Origin: Armatimonadota bacterium
GTDB lineage: Bacteria; Armatimonadota; UBA5829
Reading direction: 5' to 3'
Length of the DNA: 64,000 nt
Assembly (NCBI GenBank): GCA_039679645.1
Contig: JBDKUO010000020.1
Coordinates: 1 to 64,000 of the forward strand
Below are positions 33,688 through 42,630 of the stretch, piece after piece. The stretch's first letter is position 1. Each line of letters starts with the position of its first letter. The notes under the pieces are model-generated. The model saw only the letters and a program-made list of their open reading frames with translations, was not told where the DNA came from and searched no databases. A program made the translations under genes and the position numbers.

Positions 33688-35781
33688 CTACTCATAGCAC
33701 AACATCATCGGGCCGAGATAGACCGAGCCTTTTATGTCTCGTGCCAGGTTGTCGATCAAGAGCAGCCTGCTCCATGTAAGAGGGCACTCCATACGTCCAT
33801 CACGAGTTCCGCCCCAATGATCACCGCTCGTGGATGTCATATCAATTGTGACACATCGCCAATCGGTAAAGTCGGCGAGACCGCAGTCGGGTTGAAACAC
33901 CTCATCACGGGCGTCGGTAATCTCAAGCCTTAAAGACCCGTCGTTTCCGTCTCCTTTGATCCATGCCTTAAGGCCGGTCGGCTGAATCTCCTGTTTGATC
34001 GGTGTTGCTGGTGTTACCAAAGCAGTGCATTTGGCATTTGTGAGCAAGTAATCGAGCTTTGCGCAGACACTCATAGGACTTTGCTGAGGCGCTTTTACAT
34101 ATGTAAGATCTGCCATTCCTTTTGCGTCTTTTGAATTATCCGACCAGGATGGATAGGTCTTCTCAGTAAATTCAGCATTGTATTTCGTCACCTGATCGCC
34201 TGGTTTGCCGTCTGCAAATGTTTCTACAATAGAATATCTTTTTGCGGGAATGGACGCGATTTTGCGGCCATTCTGATCTATGAGCGTGCATCCGAACGAG
34301 AATATGGGCGCAGGTGGTCCATCAATCTTTATTCTGATGATTGCCCGGTCCTGGCTTGGCGCAAGGCTAAGAGCGGCAAAGTCTGAAGCTGTTTTTATTC
34401 CTTTTGTGCCTCCGATAAACACCTTGCCCTTGAAGTTGGTTCTAAGTTGAGCCGCCGGCCGTCGCACCTCAATAAGCAGGTTTCCCTCGACCGGCGCAAG
34501 CACTTCCATCCAGGGTAACTCTGTTTTGCTGATTACTACTTTTCTTGCTTGCGCAGCCAAGGCATTGCTTGGCTTGGAGGGCTCTATATACTGGACCGAG
34601 CTTTCTAGGTCAATACGCAGCGTTCCATTGGTTTCAACCTGCTTTTTCTCTCCTAATAGGGAGACGATATCCAGGCCTTGAACGTCAATCGGAATAGAGA
34701 CGGCATGCGGTTTTGCTGTGGTCCAAGCTGCCAGGCGATAGTCATTTTCTTTCCTGAACAGGACCAGGTAATCCTCGTCCGACTTAGCCTGCAGCCGTTT
34801 TACAAAAGTATATCCTTTCAACTGGGTCGAAAGGGTTTTCATGGCCACATAAGCCGGTTTTTCCTTGAAATCGTTATATACCACGCCGTAGTTGTGCTCA
34901 CCATTTGTATACTCGGTGCCGTCGTTGCGCCAGTCATACCATATGTTAAGCCTGCAGCCGCACATAATATTGGTCAGGAACATCCTGGACAGATATTCCG
35001 CCTGCTTATCAAGGCTGATGCCCCACTTGCTGGTGTTGTATCCCCATTCTCCGCTGATAATGGGAATACCGATCTTTTGCGGATCATATTTGCGTATAAT
35101 CGAGCGGACTTTGGAGTAGAACACGATAGCATCTTCTGGCATCGCCGGGTCATACGGGTGTAATGAGAGTATGTCAATGTAATTGAGCAGCCCGGACTTG
35201 ATTGCTTTAGCGAGGTAACCATAGTCCCAGCGGTTGAGCGCCGGTCCCGCGACCAGCGCGTTGGGGTCGGCCTCTTTTACCGCCGGGTATACTGCTTTAG
35301 CCAGCTCTACATAATCTTCAGGGTTAGGCTTTGCCCCCCAACACTCTCGGTTAGGCTCGTTCCATATCTCCCAGATTACGCCTTTGCTTTTGAAATGAGC
35401 GGCGCTTGCCTTCGCAAATGCAGCGAACGCGGCTCTTCCATCGTCTGTGGTATTTGGATGGGACCCATATAGTCCATTGCCATAGCCGAGAATAAAGAAT
35501 GCACGTACACCTCTTGATGCCAGTGAGTCTACAAGGGCATCATAACTAGCGAAGTTATAGACTCCCTTCTGCGTTTCGATTGCCCCCCAGACGAAGTCCA
35601 TGCGTATGAATCGGAACCCGCCATCGGCGATTTGGTCAACTTGCGCCTGCTGGCGTCCGCTGAAATGGATGTTGACACCCAGACAGTCCGGGATCGTGAG
35701 CGAAGGCAGTGATGACGGCACAGCGTGGCATATCGAGCAGGCAAGGACCGTCAGAAGAATGATCACTAATACTCTTATCAT
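33688..35781 (-). CDS. Secreted clan GH-A glycosidase with C-terminal extension (GH39/GH5-like)
   Basis: About 697 residues. I set the start at ATG 35781 (GGAGAAAG upstream), four bases after the preceding stop, rather than the longer 35871 start inside that gene. Signal peptide about 1-20. The TIM barrel (about 30-330) begins LGVNIHF, has FRFIRMDFVWGAIE and the acid/base motif WEIWNEPN; a later PIISGEWGY carries the likely nucleophile Glu. A beta domain follows to about 420 and then a 270-residue tail with jelly-roll-like strands (CVTIDMTSTSGDHWGG) that may bind carbohydrate. It is a tandem paralog of the next gene upstream. Beta-glycosidase activity such as xylosidase is inferred. Confidence 0.82.
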   Translation of the reverse strand: MIRVLVIILLTVLACSICHAVPSSLPSLTIPDCLGVNIHFSGRQQAQVDQIADGGFRFIRMDFVWGAIETQKGVYNFASYDALVDSLASRGVRAFFILGYGNGLYGSHPNTTDDGRAAFAAFAKASAAHFKSKGVIWEIWNEPNRECWGAKPNPEDYVELAKAVYPAVKEADPNALVAGPALNRWDYGYLAKAIKSGLLNYIDILSLHPYDPAMPEDAIVFYSKVRSIIRKYDPQKIGIPIISGEWGYNTSKWGISLDKQAEYLSRMFLTNIMCGCRLNIWYDWRNDGTEYTNGEHNYGVVYNDFKEKPAYVAMKTLSTQLKGYTFVKRLQAKSDEDYLVLFRKENDYRLAAWTTAKPHAVSIPIDVQGLDIVSLLGEKKQVETNGTLRIDLESSVQYIEPSKPSNALAAQARKVVISKTELPWMEVLAPVEGNLLIEVRRPAAQLRTNFKGKVFIGGTKGIKTASDFAALSLAPSQDRAIIRIKIDGPPAPIFSFGCTLIDQNGRKIASIPAKRYSIVETFADGKPGDQVTKYNAEFTEKTYPSWSDNSKDAKGMADLTYVKAPQQSPMSVCAKLDYLLTNAKCTALVTPATPIKQEIQPTGLKAWIKGDGNDGSLRLEITDARDEVFQPDCGLADFTDWRCVTIDMTSTSGDHWGGTRDGRMECPLTWSRLLLIDNLARDIKGSVYLGPMMLCYE

Positions 35782-35785
35782 CAAT

Positions 35786-37066
35786 TTACTTTCTCCAAGA
35801 AGTGTCCAGTGCCCACCGGCGGCAGGGTGCAGCCGGTTCAATATACTGCACTGATCCTGCAAGATCAACATTTATCGTTTCGTTTTCGACTGCCATGCTC
35901 TTCCTGTCTCCCATAAGCGAGACTACATTGACGACGGGCGTATCGACTGGTATTGAGACAGTATGCGCGTCACCGACAGTCCATGCGGCGATGCGATAGT
36001 CGCCGCCTTTGCGCAGGAGTATCACATAGTCATTGATGGTCCCCATAGAGATCCGGCGAACAAACGAATAGCCGTCAAGCTCTTTGTAGAGAGTCTTCAT
36101 TGCAACATAAGATGGCTTCTCCTTAAAGTCGAAAAAGAGTGTGCCGAAGTTGTGTTCCCTGTCTCCGGGATTGGTTCCGGTGCCGTCATTGCGCCAGTCA
36201 TACCATATACTGATCGGGCAGCCGTTCATAGTGTTGACCAGAAGCATTCGAGCCAGATAATCGGCCTGGCCTTCAAGCGTAACTCCGTCGCCGAAAGTAC
36301 TGGACGGCAGAGACGGATAACCCCACTCGCCGCTTATGATCGGACGCGAGGCACCCTTGGGACCGTACTGGCTTATCTTGCGCCGCAGCCAGGAGTAGAA
36401 CACATTGGCGTCCTCCGGTTTCTTACATCCGTATGGATGCACCGAGACTGCATCGACATATTCCAGCAAGCCGGACTTGAAAGCCTCTTCCAGATATTTT
36501 CGGGCCCATGAGCCGCAACTCGCGGGGCCGATAACCACACTATCCTGATCGGCCTCCTTAATTGCCTTGTAAGTGACCTTCGCCAGCTTTACATAATCCT
36601 CAGCTTTGGGTTGCTTCCAGAACCAGTCACCGTTGGGCTCATTATATATCTCCCAAACAACGCCCCGGCCCTTGAAGTGGGCTGCTCCGGCCTTTGCATA
36701 AGCCGCGAAGGCTGCTCTTGCCTCATCAGTAAGGGGAGGAGCGCTGTTTTCGTAAATCGGGTTGCTGTAATCGAGGATCAGGATCACGCGGATGTTGCGC
36801 GCAGCCATGGAGTCGACCAATTCGTCGAAAATCTTAAAGCTATACTCTCCCTTTTTAGTCTCGACGCCGCCCCACCCGAAATCCATGCGCACAAACCTAA
36901 AGCCCGCGTCAGCAATCTTGTTTACCTGCGCCATATCGCTTCCGGCAAAATGGATGTTCACACCCAGACCTTCGGGAATCGCAGGCGGAGGCAGGGATGA
37001 TGGCGCACCCATGCAGCTCCCGCAGACCATCATCGTCAGAAGCATCATTACGATAGCTGTTTTCAT
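35786..37066 (-). CDS. Secreted clan GH-A glycosidase, short paralog
   Basis: 426 residues with a signal peptide (about 1-20). It is closely similar in order and motifs to the gene at 33688: LGVNIHFAG, FRFVRMDFGWGGVE, WEIYNEPN (acid/base Glu) and PIISGEWGYPS (nucleophile Glu), then YDWRNDGT and a short beta domain ending VQYIEPA. It lacks the long C-terminal extension of its neighbour. The spacing of 3 bases from the epimerase gene and 4 bases to the paralog implies one transcript and coupled translation. The pair probably arose by tandem duplication. Confidence 0.85.
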   Translation of the reverse strand: MKTAIVMMLLTMMVCGSCMGAPSSLPPPAIPEGLGVNIHFAGSDMAQVNKIADAGFRFVRMDFGWGGVETKKGEYSFKIFDELVDSMAARNIRVILILDYSNPIYENSAPPLTDEARAAFAAYAKAGAAHFKGRGVVWEIYNEPNGDWFWKQPKAEDYVKLAKVTYKAIKEADQDSVVIGPASCGSWARKYLEEAFKSGLLEYVDAVSVHPYGCKKPEDANVFYSWLRRKISQYGPKGASRPIISGEWGYPSLPSSTFGDGVTLEGQADYLARMLLVNTMNGCPISIWYDWRNDGTGTNPGDREHNFGTLFFDFKEKPSYVAMKTLYKELDGYSFVRRISMGTINDYVILLRKGGDYRIAAWTVGDAHTVSIPVDTPVVNVVSLMGDRKSMAVENETINVDLAGSVQYIEPAAPCRRWALDTSWRK

Positions 37067-37069
37067 TGC

Positions 37070-38254
37070 TTACTCACTTTCAAAGTATGTGTTGTTGAAG
37101 AGAGATGAGCATACCAGAAGCATTCGGGGCAGATGGAAGAAGCATTTCCACTTGCCGCCTTTGAGCATGTGAGTCGGCTCACCATATCTGTTCAAATAAG
37201 CGAACCATTCGCCGTATTCTGGGTCAGGAAATCTCTCCCAGGTCCAGTCGTGAATACGCTTGAACCACTCGGCTAATTCTTGCTTTCCAGTAAGCTTGTA
37301 TCCCATGGCGGTTGCTATCAGCGCTTCGTTATGCACCCACCACAGCTTCATGTCCCACTGCAGTTCCAGAGGGGGCTTGCCGAGCGCGTCCATGAAGTAA
37401 AATATACCGCCGTGATCGGGGTCCCAGCCGAACTCAAGCTCCGCCTGCGCGATATCCGCAGCGCGTTGTGCCAGTTCCGTCTCACCCGCTCTGGCAGCGA
37501 TATTCATAATAAACCACATCGCCTCTATGGCATGGCCGGGGTTGAGATGGCGTCCCTGCATAGAGTCGAGGTCAAATGACCCGTCCTGCCTGACATTCTC
37601 GAACATTACCTTAAAGTCAGGGTTCCAGAAGAGGTCCATTACCATTCTGACCGTATCTATAGACTCCGAGCAGGCAGATATACCGCCGATGCATTCGTCT
37701 AGGACGGCAAGCAGATTGGCTTTCATCATATAGAAGCCAAGTGCTTTCATCGGCTCCCGGCCTTCCATTTCTTTCGTCCACTCACCCTTTGGTTTCATCT
37801 CACGCGAGAGATAGCTTTCAAATGCTCGCAAAGCTTCTGCACGGGCGCCTTCATCACCTGTAGCGCGATAATATGCCGCCGAGCCCATTACTGCAAAGCA
37901 ATCGGAGAAGACCGAATATGGCGCCATTGTTGGCCTGCCGTCGCGCGCAAGAGCGAAATAGTATCGTCCCCGCTGATCGCGTCCATACTTTGTAAGAAAG
38001 TCATAGCCGAGCCGTGCTAAGTCGATCCATTCCTGCCTTGGCTCAAGCTTGTTATATAGCTCGCAGAACATCCACACCTTGCGCCACTGCATCCACATAT
38101 ACTTCTCGGTGTCATAGACGCTGCCGTCTCTATCCAGACAATCAAAATAGCCGCCGTACTCGTGGTCGGGGCAATTCTTCTGCCAAAATGGAATGCAGTC
38201 ATTAACTAGAGCGCTGCGGTATATATCTGCGTATGAGTCGAGAATTGAATTCAT
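37070..38254 (-). CDS. N-acylglucosamine 2-epimerase (AGE) family sugar epimerase/isomerase
   Basis: 394 residues, an (alpha/alpha)6 barrel. Family features include GGYFDCLDRDGSVYDTEKYMW-type opening (DCLDRDGSVYD), WMFCELYN, the catalytic-region HLNPGHAIEAMWF with His and Glu, and WWVHNEALIAT near the C-terminus. Members interconvert N-acetylglucosamine/mannosamine, mannose/fructose or cellobiose/glucosyl-mannose. In an operon with beta-glycosidases, a cellobiose- or mannobiose-type 2-epimerase is a reasonable guess. No signal peptide, so cytoplasmic. Confidence 0.88.
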   Translation of the reverse strand: MNSILDSYADIYRSALVNDCIPFWQKNCPDHEYGGYFDCLDRDGSVYDTEKYMWMQWRKVWMFCELYNKLEPRQEWIDLARLGYDFLTKYGRDQRGRYYFALARDGRPTMAPYSVFSDCFAVMGSAAYYRATGDEGARAEALRAFESYLSREMKPKGEWTKEMEGREPMKALGFYMMKANLLAVLDECIGGISACSESIDTVRMVMDLFWNPDFKVMFENVRQDGSFDLDSMQGRHLNPGHAIEAMWFIMNIAARAGETELAQRAADIAQAELEFGWDPDHGGIFYFMDALGKPPLELQWDMKLWWVHNEALIATAMGYKLTGKQELAEWFKRIHDWTWERFPDPEYGEWFAYLNRYGEPTHMLKGGKWKCFFHLPRMLLVCSSLFNNTYFESE

Positions 38255-38265
38255 AACTTTTTCCT

Positions 38266-39465
38266 TTAAGGCAGCAGCGACAGCCCGAGTATATCCATAG
38301 CAAAAGTGAATGAAATAGGGGCGTTTGTCCAGCCGCTGTATATACTGCCTGCGCCGCCTTCGTATTTATCACCCCCGCCCCAGGCGCGTTTCTCCATGTC
38401 GTACATCCCTCGCCAGCAGCCGTTAAAGTGTGGAGCAGGAGTATCATCCTGAATGCTTGCAAGCAGGCGGACAGACCGCTCATATGCCTCGCGATAAGCA
38501 GTATCGCCGGTCAGCTTCCATATTGCATGCAGGCCGAGGGCGCACCAGTTTTGGGTGTAGATTGTGTCTACAAGGTTTTTTCCGGTGGGCGCTTCATTAT
38601 GCTCACTCGGAATTAGCCCTTCAGGGGACATAATGGACAAGATATAATTTGCGCTTTCCCTCGCTTCCTTAAGGAAGCAATCGTCTTCGAATGCGGAGGC
38701 GCAGCATGCATTGCCCATAAGGTAGTAGCCATGCTCGCTGCTTGAGAAGCTCTGCTTCTTATCCTGCACCCTATCGATATATTGAAGCGCGGTCGATTGT
38801 AAATTGCTGTTTTGGAACGCTTTCCAACTGTGAGCAAAAGCCATAATAGCCAGCGCGGCAAAATGTGGAGAGAGTTCCAGTCCTGAGACCGGCGGCTGGT
38901 CTTTCGGCTGCTCTTTACCGTCTAGGTAGTTTTGCAGGCTTACCCGGATCGTCTCGATTGTCTCTATACCCTTATCGACAAGCGAGTGCTGTGCGTTCAG
39001 GTCGGGATAGCGCCTGCCGATCATAATCGAGAGCGCTCCGTTCCATGAATTGTCGTCTACATAATAAGGCTGCCACCAGTATCCGGATGCCCATCGCCAC
39101 ATAAATCGCACATTGTTGTCTTCTATCTCATTGCGGGTGCAGCTTCTGCGAAACAGGAAATGCAGAATATTGCTCGCAGTTTGATGCATATCACTGCTGT
39201 CGAAAACTTCCGCGGCAAGCAGAAACATAAGCGCGGCCTCGAAGTTGCAGTCGGGGCGGCGGTGCTCGATCACGGAATATCCGTCAAAATCCGAATATGC
39301 CGTAAATGCCTTCTTTATTGCTTCGATTGCCGAGTTATCCTCAGTCAGAGCGATTCTTTCCGCCAGACCCCAGCTCCCGTCTGCAGGGTCCATTATGCCG
39401 GATTCTTTGAACCATTTAAGATTACGTTTCAATGAGTCAGCTTCAATTTGTCTTATCTCGTCCAT
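38266..39465 (-). CDS. Predicted (alpha/alpha)6-barrel carbohydrate enzyme
   Basis: 399 residues. The start at 39465 follows GGAGTGAGA; the reading frame is open further upstream but lacks a good start. No signal peptide. The repeated helix pattern with aromatic pairs (FMWRWASGYWWQPYYVDDNSWNGAL, split as FMWRWASG and DDNSWNGAL; QNWCALGLHAIWKLTGD; HFNGCWRGMYDM) is typical of glycoside hydrolases or lyase-like barrels such as GH76, GH88 or GH105. I cannot assign a family. It is the first gene of a tight four-gene operon with the epimerase 11 bases downstream, so it should act on the same sugars. Confidence 0.68.
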   Translation of the reverse strand: MDEIRQIEADSLKRNLKWFKESGIMDPADGSWGLAERIALTEDNSAIEAIKKAFTAYSDFDGYSVIEHRRPDCNFEAALMFLLAAEVFDSSDMHQTASNILHFLFRRSCTRNEIEDNNVRFMWRWASGYWWQPYYVDDNSWNGALSIMIGRRYPDLNAQHSLVDKGIETIETIRVSLQNYLDGKEQPKDQPPVSGLELSPHFAALAIMAFAHSWKAFQNSNLQSTALQYIDRVQDKKQSFSSSEHGYYLMGNACCASAFEDDCFLKEARESANYILSIMSPEGLIPSEHNEAPTGKNLVDTIYTQNWCALGLHAIWKLTGDTAYREAYERSVRLLASIQDDTPAPHFNGCWRGMYDMEKRAWGGGDKYEGGAGSIYSGWTNAPISFTFAMDILGLSLLP

Positions 39466-39820
39466 TCTCACTCCAATAGATAATAGAATATGATGCGGAT
39501 CGATACTGCGTCGTAAGGGGACTTTATATAGTTGTGGCAGCAGTTTCAGCCGCCCTGCGACTGAACCAGCATTATTCATCAACAAGCTGGCCTATCGTAT
39601 CCAGTCATCCCGAGCGAAGTCGAGGGATCTGCTTTGAACCGAACCTATCGCAATAATCCTGCCTTCACCAAAACCAGACACACGTTACAAGTAATATAGC
39701 ATATAATCTGAGGCTGCTAATAGCCTGCGAGCTAAAAAATGTCGGAGTATAGTGAGAGTGGTGGTGACGTCAGATGAGGATTTGACGCCATCTAGTTGCG
39801 GATTCTATATAAAGGGCTTC
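39466..39820. other. Gene-free spacer with dispersed repeat
   Basis: No gene is visible. It holds a GTCATCCCGAG-type repeat (39604-39640) and a TATAAT at 39702-39707 without a clear -35. The promoter of the minus-strand sugar operon should lie near 39480-39560 but is not distinct. Confidence 0.4.
39604..39640. repeat. Dispersed GTCATYCCGAG repeat, copy 1
   Basis: It aligns with 58533-58569 over 37 bases with identical ends (GTCAT and GCTTTGAACC or CGCTTTGAACC) and scattered differences. This is a widespread type of intergenic repeat in several phyla. Confidence 0.65.
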
Positions 39821-40348
39821 TTACTGCGAGCGATTTTGAAGAGCACGAAGAAACTCTTCTTCCTTTGCAGCCAGGTCGGCTTCGCTCAGGCGCTTTACGG
39901 GCTGATCCTTTGCCTCAGCGGGATCCGGGGCCCTGGCAGGGCCCTTATGATCAGCAGCAGAGTCTTTATTTGATCCGGATTCCTCGGATGTCCGGTTGGT
40001 TTTCTTTTTAGGACTTTTAGTTGGTTCCAGGTCTTTTTTTGATACAAGTATTTTGTAGCTTATTTTGAGCTTTTTCTGATCTTCGGTGAGCCGGTTTCTA
40101 GCTTCGCCCGAAAGGCTGTCGAGCCATCTCTTTCTCTCCGCTTCCTGAGTGTCGAGATGTCTTTTGCGCGCATCCTCAGTCAGGCTGTCAATGTCTATTT
40201 CAACGCATACCGAGCCGTCATCATATATTCTGTCCACACTTCCAACAAGTCCGCCGAAATACGCGAAATACAGGCTGCTCTTATAGTCGTCATTTGTAAC
40301 CTCTCTGGTTATAACCTGCACCGTATCGCCGACTTTCAACTCCGCCAT
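39821..40348 (-). CDS. Small protein with SH3/KOW-like N-terminus and charged tail
   Basis: 175 residues. GGGAGGATTACAT fixes the start at 40348. The N-terminus (MAELKVGDTVQVITREVT, then YFAYFGGLVGSVDRIYDDGSVCVEID) has the pattern of a KOW or SH3-type barrel. The C-terminal two thirds are highly charged and probably disordered or helical (EAERKRWLDSLSGEARNRL; later Lys-rich PTKSPKKKTN). It may bind nucleic acid or ribosomes, but this is a guess. It is not obviously linked to the flanking sugar operon or two-component genes; the gap to the kinase gene is 58 bases. Confidence 0.65.
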   Translation of the reverse strand: MAELKVGDTVQVITREVTNDDYKSSLYFAYFGGLVGSVDRIYDDGSVCVEIDIDSLTEDARKRHLDTQEAERKRWLDSLSGEARNRLTEDQKKLKISYKILVSKKDLEPTKSPKKKTNRTSEESGSNKDSAADHKGPARAPDPAEAKDQPVKRLSEADLAAKEEEFLRALQNRSQ

Positions 40349-40406
40349 ATGTAATCCTCCCGATTGGCATTTCACTATAACATCATATCACTTCCGAACG
40401 CGGATT

Positions 40407-41657
40407 TCACCTTTTGGGAATAACTATGGTTACCGTAGTCCCCGCGCCTTCTTTGCTGTCGATGTTCAGATTGCCGCCGTGCGCTTCAACCAGCCTGCAC
40501 GCGATGCTTAATCCCAGACCCGAGTGGCAGTCACCTGGAGTTCTTGCTGCATCCGCTCGATAGAACGGGTCGAGCACGCAGCCTATATCCGCCTGCCGAA
40601 TACCTTTTCCGGTGTCTGAGATGATTATTTTGATCTGATCTCCATCCTCCAGAGTCACATTGACGTGCGAGCACTCTCCGGCATAACTGATCGCGTTATC
40701 AATTATATTGTCGAGCACCTGAGTAATTCGATCAGGATCAACCTTGGCTGTTACGAACTCGGGCGACTGGAGCGGATGAATAATAATTCCTGCCTCAGCA
40801 GCTTTCGCATCCTGTAAGCAGATCACGGATGTGACCAGCTCTCGCATGTCTACGTCACGCACGTTAAGCGGAAAGTCGTCCAGGTCGATTTTAGCCAGTT
40901 CCATCAGGTCTCGGACCAGCCGCAGCAGCCTTTCAGATGTGCCCACCAGCGCTGATATAGCTCTTTCCTTGCGTTCGGGCTCGTCAGCTATACCGTCTGA
41001 CAGGGCCCCTGCCATGGTGCGCATTGTGGCGACCGGGCTGCGGAATTCGTGTGCAATATCGGCCAGGAACTGTCTTCTGCGTTCGGCGTCCTTTTCCAGC
41101 CGCCTGATCTGATCGGAGACCTGTCCGGCCATATCGTTCATAGCGTCCGCTACTTCCGCGAATTCACTCTTTCCACTGATGGGTATTCGGTATTCAAAGT
41201 CGCCCGACCTGAACGCTTCGGCTCCACTCGTCAGTTGTGTGAGAGGTCGGGTGAACCTGCGTCCAAGCCATGCTCCTGCCAGCGCAGCCAGTCCGAGAGC
41301 CACCCCAAGGCGTATAAACGACCATTTTAGGTCAAACGGAATTGACGACCGGTCGGGTGGCCTTTCGACAGGAGGCCGGGGTTTGTTCATCATATTCGGA
41401 TCAGGCGGAGGTCGGCGTTCGTGCTTAGGTGGAAAGGGATAGCTCGCGCTCAAAAACTCCATCCAACCGAATCTCGGTTCCGGCATTGGCCTCGGGTAGA
41501 GTTCCGGGTGTTTAACCATTTCCTGCTGAAACGAGCGAATATTGAGATAATTGAGATAGTTCGCGATCCCCGAACTGATGATCCAGCTCAATACAATAGT
41601 CAGCAATATTGCTAGAGCTAGGCTCACACGTACATTAACCCTCGGGACGATACGCAT
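40407..41657 (-). CDS. Sensor histidine kinase
   Basis: 416 residues. Two membrane helices (about 11-33 and 112-132) flank a short periplasmic loop that is very Pro/Arg-rich (about 80-105). A HAMP domain (about 133-185) leads to HisKA with phospho-acceptor His about 203 in DIAHEFRSP and an HATPase domain with N box DNIIDNAISYAG, G1 DTGKGI and G2 GLGLSI. AGGAGTC precedes the ATG, which lies inside the end of the response-regulator gene (23-base overlap), so the two are translationally coupled. With a divergent Spy/CpxP-like gene nearby it may sense envelope or metal stress. Confidence 0.95.
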   Translation of the reverse strand: MRIVPRVNVRVSLALAILLTIVLSWIISSGIANYLNYLNIRSFQQEMVKHPELYPRPMPEPRFGWMEFLSASYPFPPKHERRPPPDPNMMNKPRPPVERPPDRSSIPFDLKWSFIRLGVALGLAALAGAWLGRRFTRPLTQLTSGAEAFRSGDFEYRIPISGKSEFAEVADAMNDMAGQVSDQIRRLEKDAERRRQFLADIAHEFRSPVATMRTMAGALSDGIADEPERKERAISALVGTSERLLRLVRDLMELAKIDLDDFPLNVRDVDMRELVTSVICLQDAKAAEAGIIIHPLQSPEFVTAKVDPDRITQVLDNIIDNAISYAGECSHVNVTLEDGDQIKIIISDTGKGIRQADIGCVLDPFYRADAARTPGDCHSGLGLSIACRLVEAHGGNLNIDSKEGAGTTVTIVIPKR

Positions 41658-42315
41658 ATCCGACTCCTCTCACCGTTGCAATCGGGAAATCGACGCATCC
41701 TGCGCCGGTGAGTTTTTCGCGGAGTCGATATACCAGGTTGTCGACCAGGCGAAGCTCGCCGTAGAAGTCGTCTCCCCATATCGCTTCCACCAACTGCTCG
41801 CGCGCGAGCACAACCTGCGGGCTGCCCATAAGCGCGGCAAGCAGATCGAATTCCATCGCAGTAAGCTCGACTATCGTTCCGTCAACACTCGCCCGATGCT
41901 CGGCGATGGCAAGTTCCAAATTATTCCAGTGATATGATGACTCCAGCGACTTGCCGCGACCTTTTCTGCGCAGCAGCGCCTGAATTCTTGCAAGCAGTTC
42001 GGATGTATGGAACGGCTTTGTAACATAGTCGTCAGCGCCTATTTTGAGCGCCCGGACCTTGTCTATCTCGCTGTCGCGAGCGGAGAGCATCATTATCATG
42101 GCATCGGAGCTGCGGCTTATCATCTCGCACGTCTTGATCCCGTCCATCTTCGGCATCATAATGTCCAGTATTACCAGGTCAGGCTTTCTACCGCAAAACA
42201 ACTCTATAGCCGCCTCGCCGTCCGTCGCCGATATAACTTCATAGCCCTCGGCTTCCAGATACCATCTAAGGCCTTCTATAAGATCAGCATCATCGTCAAC
42301 GATCAGGATAAGCAT
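41635..42315 (-). CDS. OmpR-family response regulator
   Basis: 226 residues. Receiver domain 1-120 with acidic pocket DDD at 7-9, phospho-acceptor Asp 51 in LVILDIMMPKMDG and the conserved Lys in YVTKPF. A winged-helix DNA-binding domain follows (about 130-225; LTAMEFDLLAALM, VDNLVYRLREKL, TVRGVGYAYRP). TGGAGTAAAAAT precedes the ATG. It is cotranscribed with the overlapping kinase gene. The divergent gene at 42631 is a probable target. Confidence 0.95.
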   Translation of the reverse strand: MLILIVDDDADLIEGLRWYLEAEGYEVISATDGEAAIELFCGRKPDLVILDIMMPKMDGIKTCEMISRSSDAMIMMLSARDSEIDKVRALKIGADDYVTKPFHTSELLARIQALLRRKGRGKSLESSYHWNNLELAIAEHRASVDGTIVELTAMEFDLLAALMGSPQVVLAREQLVEAIWGDDFYGELRLVDNLVYRLREKLTGAGCVDFPIATVRGVGYAYRPEG

Positions 42316-42630
42316 ATTTTTACTCCATCATCTCTGGATCATCCATTCTGATTCTAGCATGCGCGCCACCTTCCGGCAAATCCGCATTGCCTATACGATG
42401 CAACTTAAACACAACTGTGATGTATGTGTGATCTGTTTTTGGAACTGATTGTGAGCGCGTTTTCGTCATAGTAACTGGAAGCAGGCTACAGCAGAAAAGC
42501 GGCTTCATTGCAGTTTTGAGACGCACTTACGGCACTCACGCTCACACTGCAGACAGTTGGATGAGCGGAAGCAGTTGCGAGCTTTAGCTCTCAACTCTCC
42601 ACTCTCAACTTTTCAAAGGAGGAACCGGAA
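42316..42630. other. Divergent control region of the two-component and Spy-like genes
   Basis: It contains no gene. TGTGATGTATGTGTGAT (42416-42432) is a direct repeat of TGTGAT 11 bases apart centre to centre, a plausible OmpR-type binding site. A heptamer repeat (42590-42610) lies next to the Spy-like ribosome binding site. No strong -35/-10 pair was seen. Confidence 0.35.
42590..42610. repeat. Heptamer tandem repeat CTCTCAA/CTCTCCA
   Basis: About three 7-base units occur 20 bases before the Spy-like ATG. A shorter related stretch (TTAGCTCTCCACTTTCAG, 61181-61198) precedes the sppA ribosome binding site at a similar place. Confidence 0.55.

Noticed and set aside
39702-39707. TATAAT as a plus-strand promoter
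   Set aside because: There is no matching -35 and no plus-strand gene follows; it would only make antisense to the gene at 39821.
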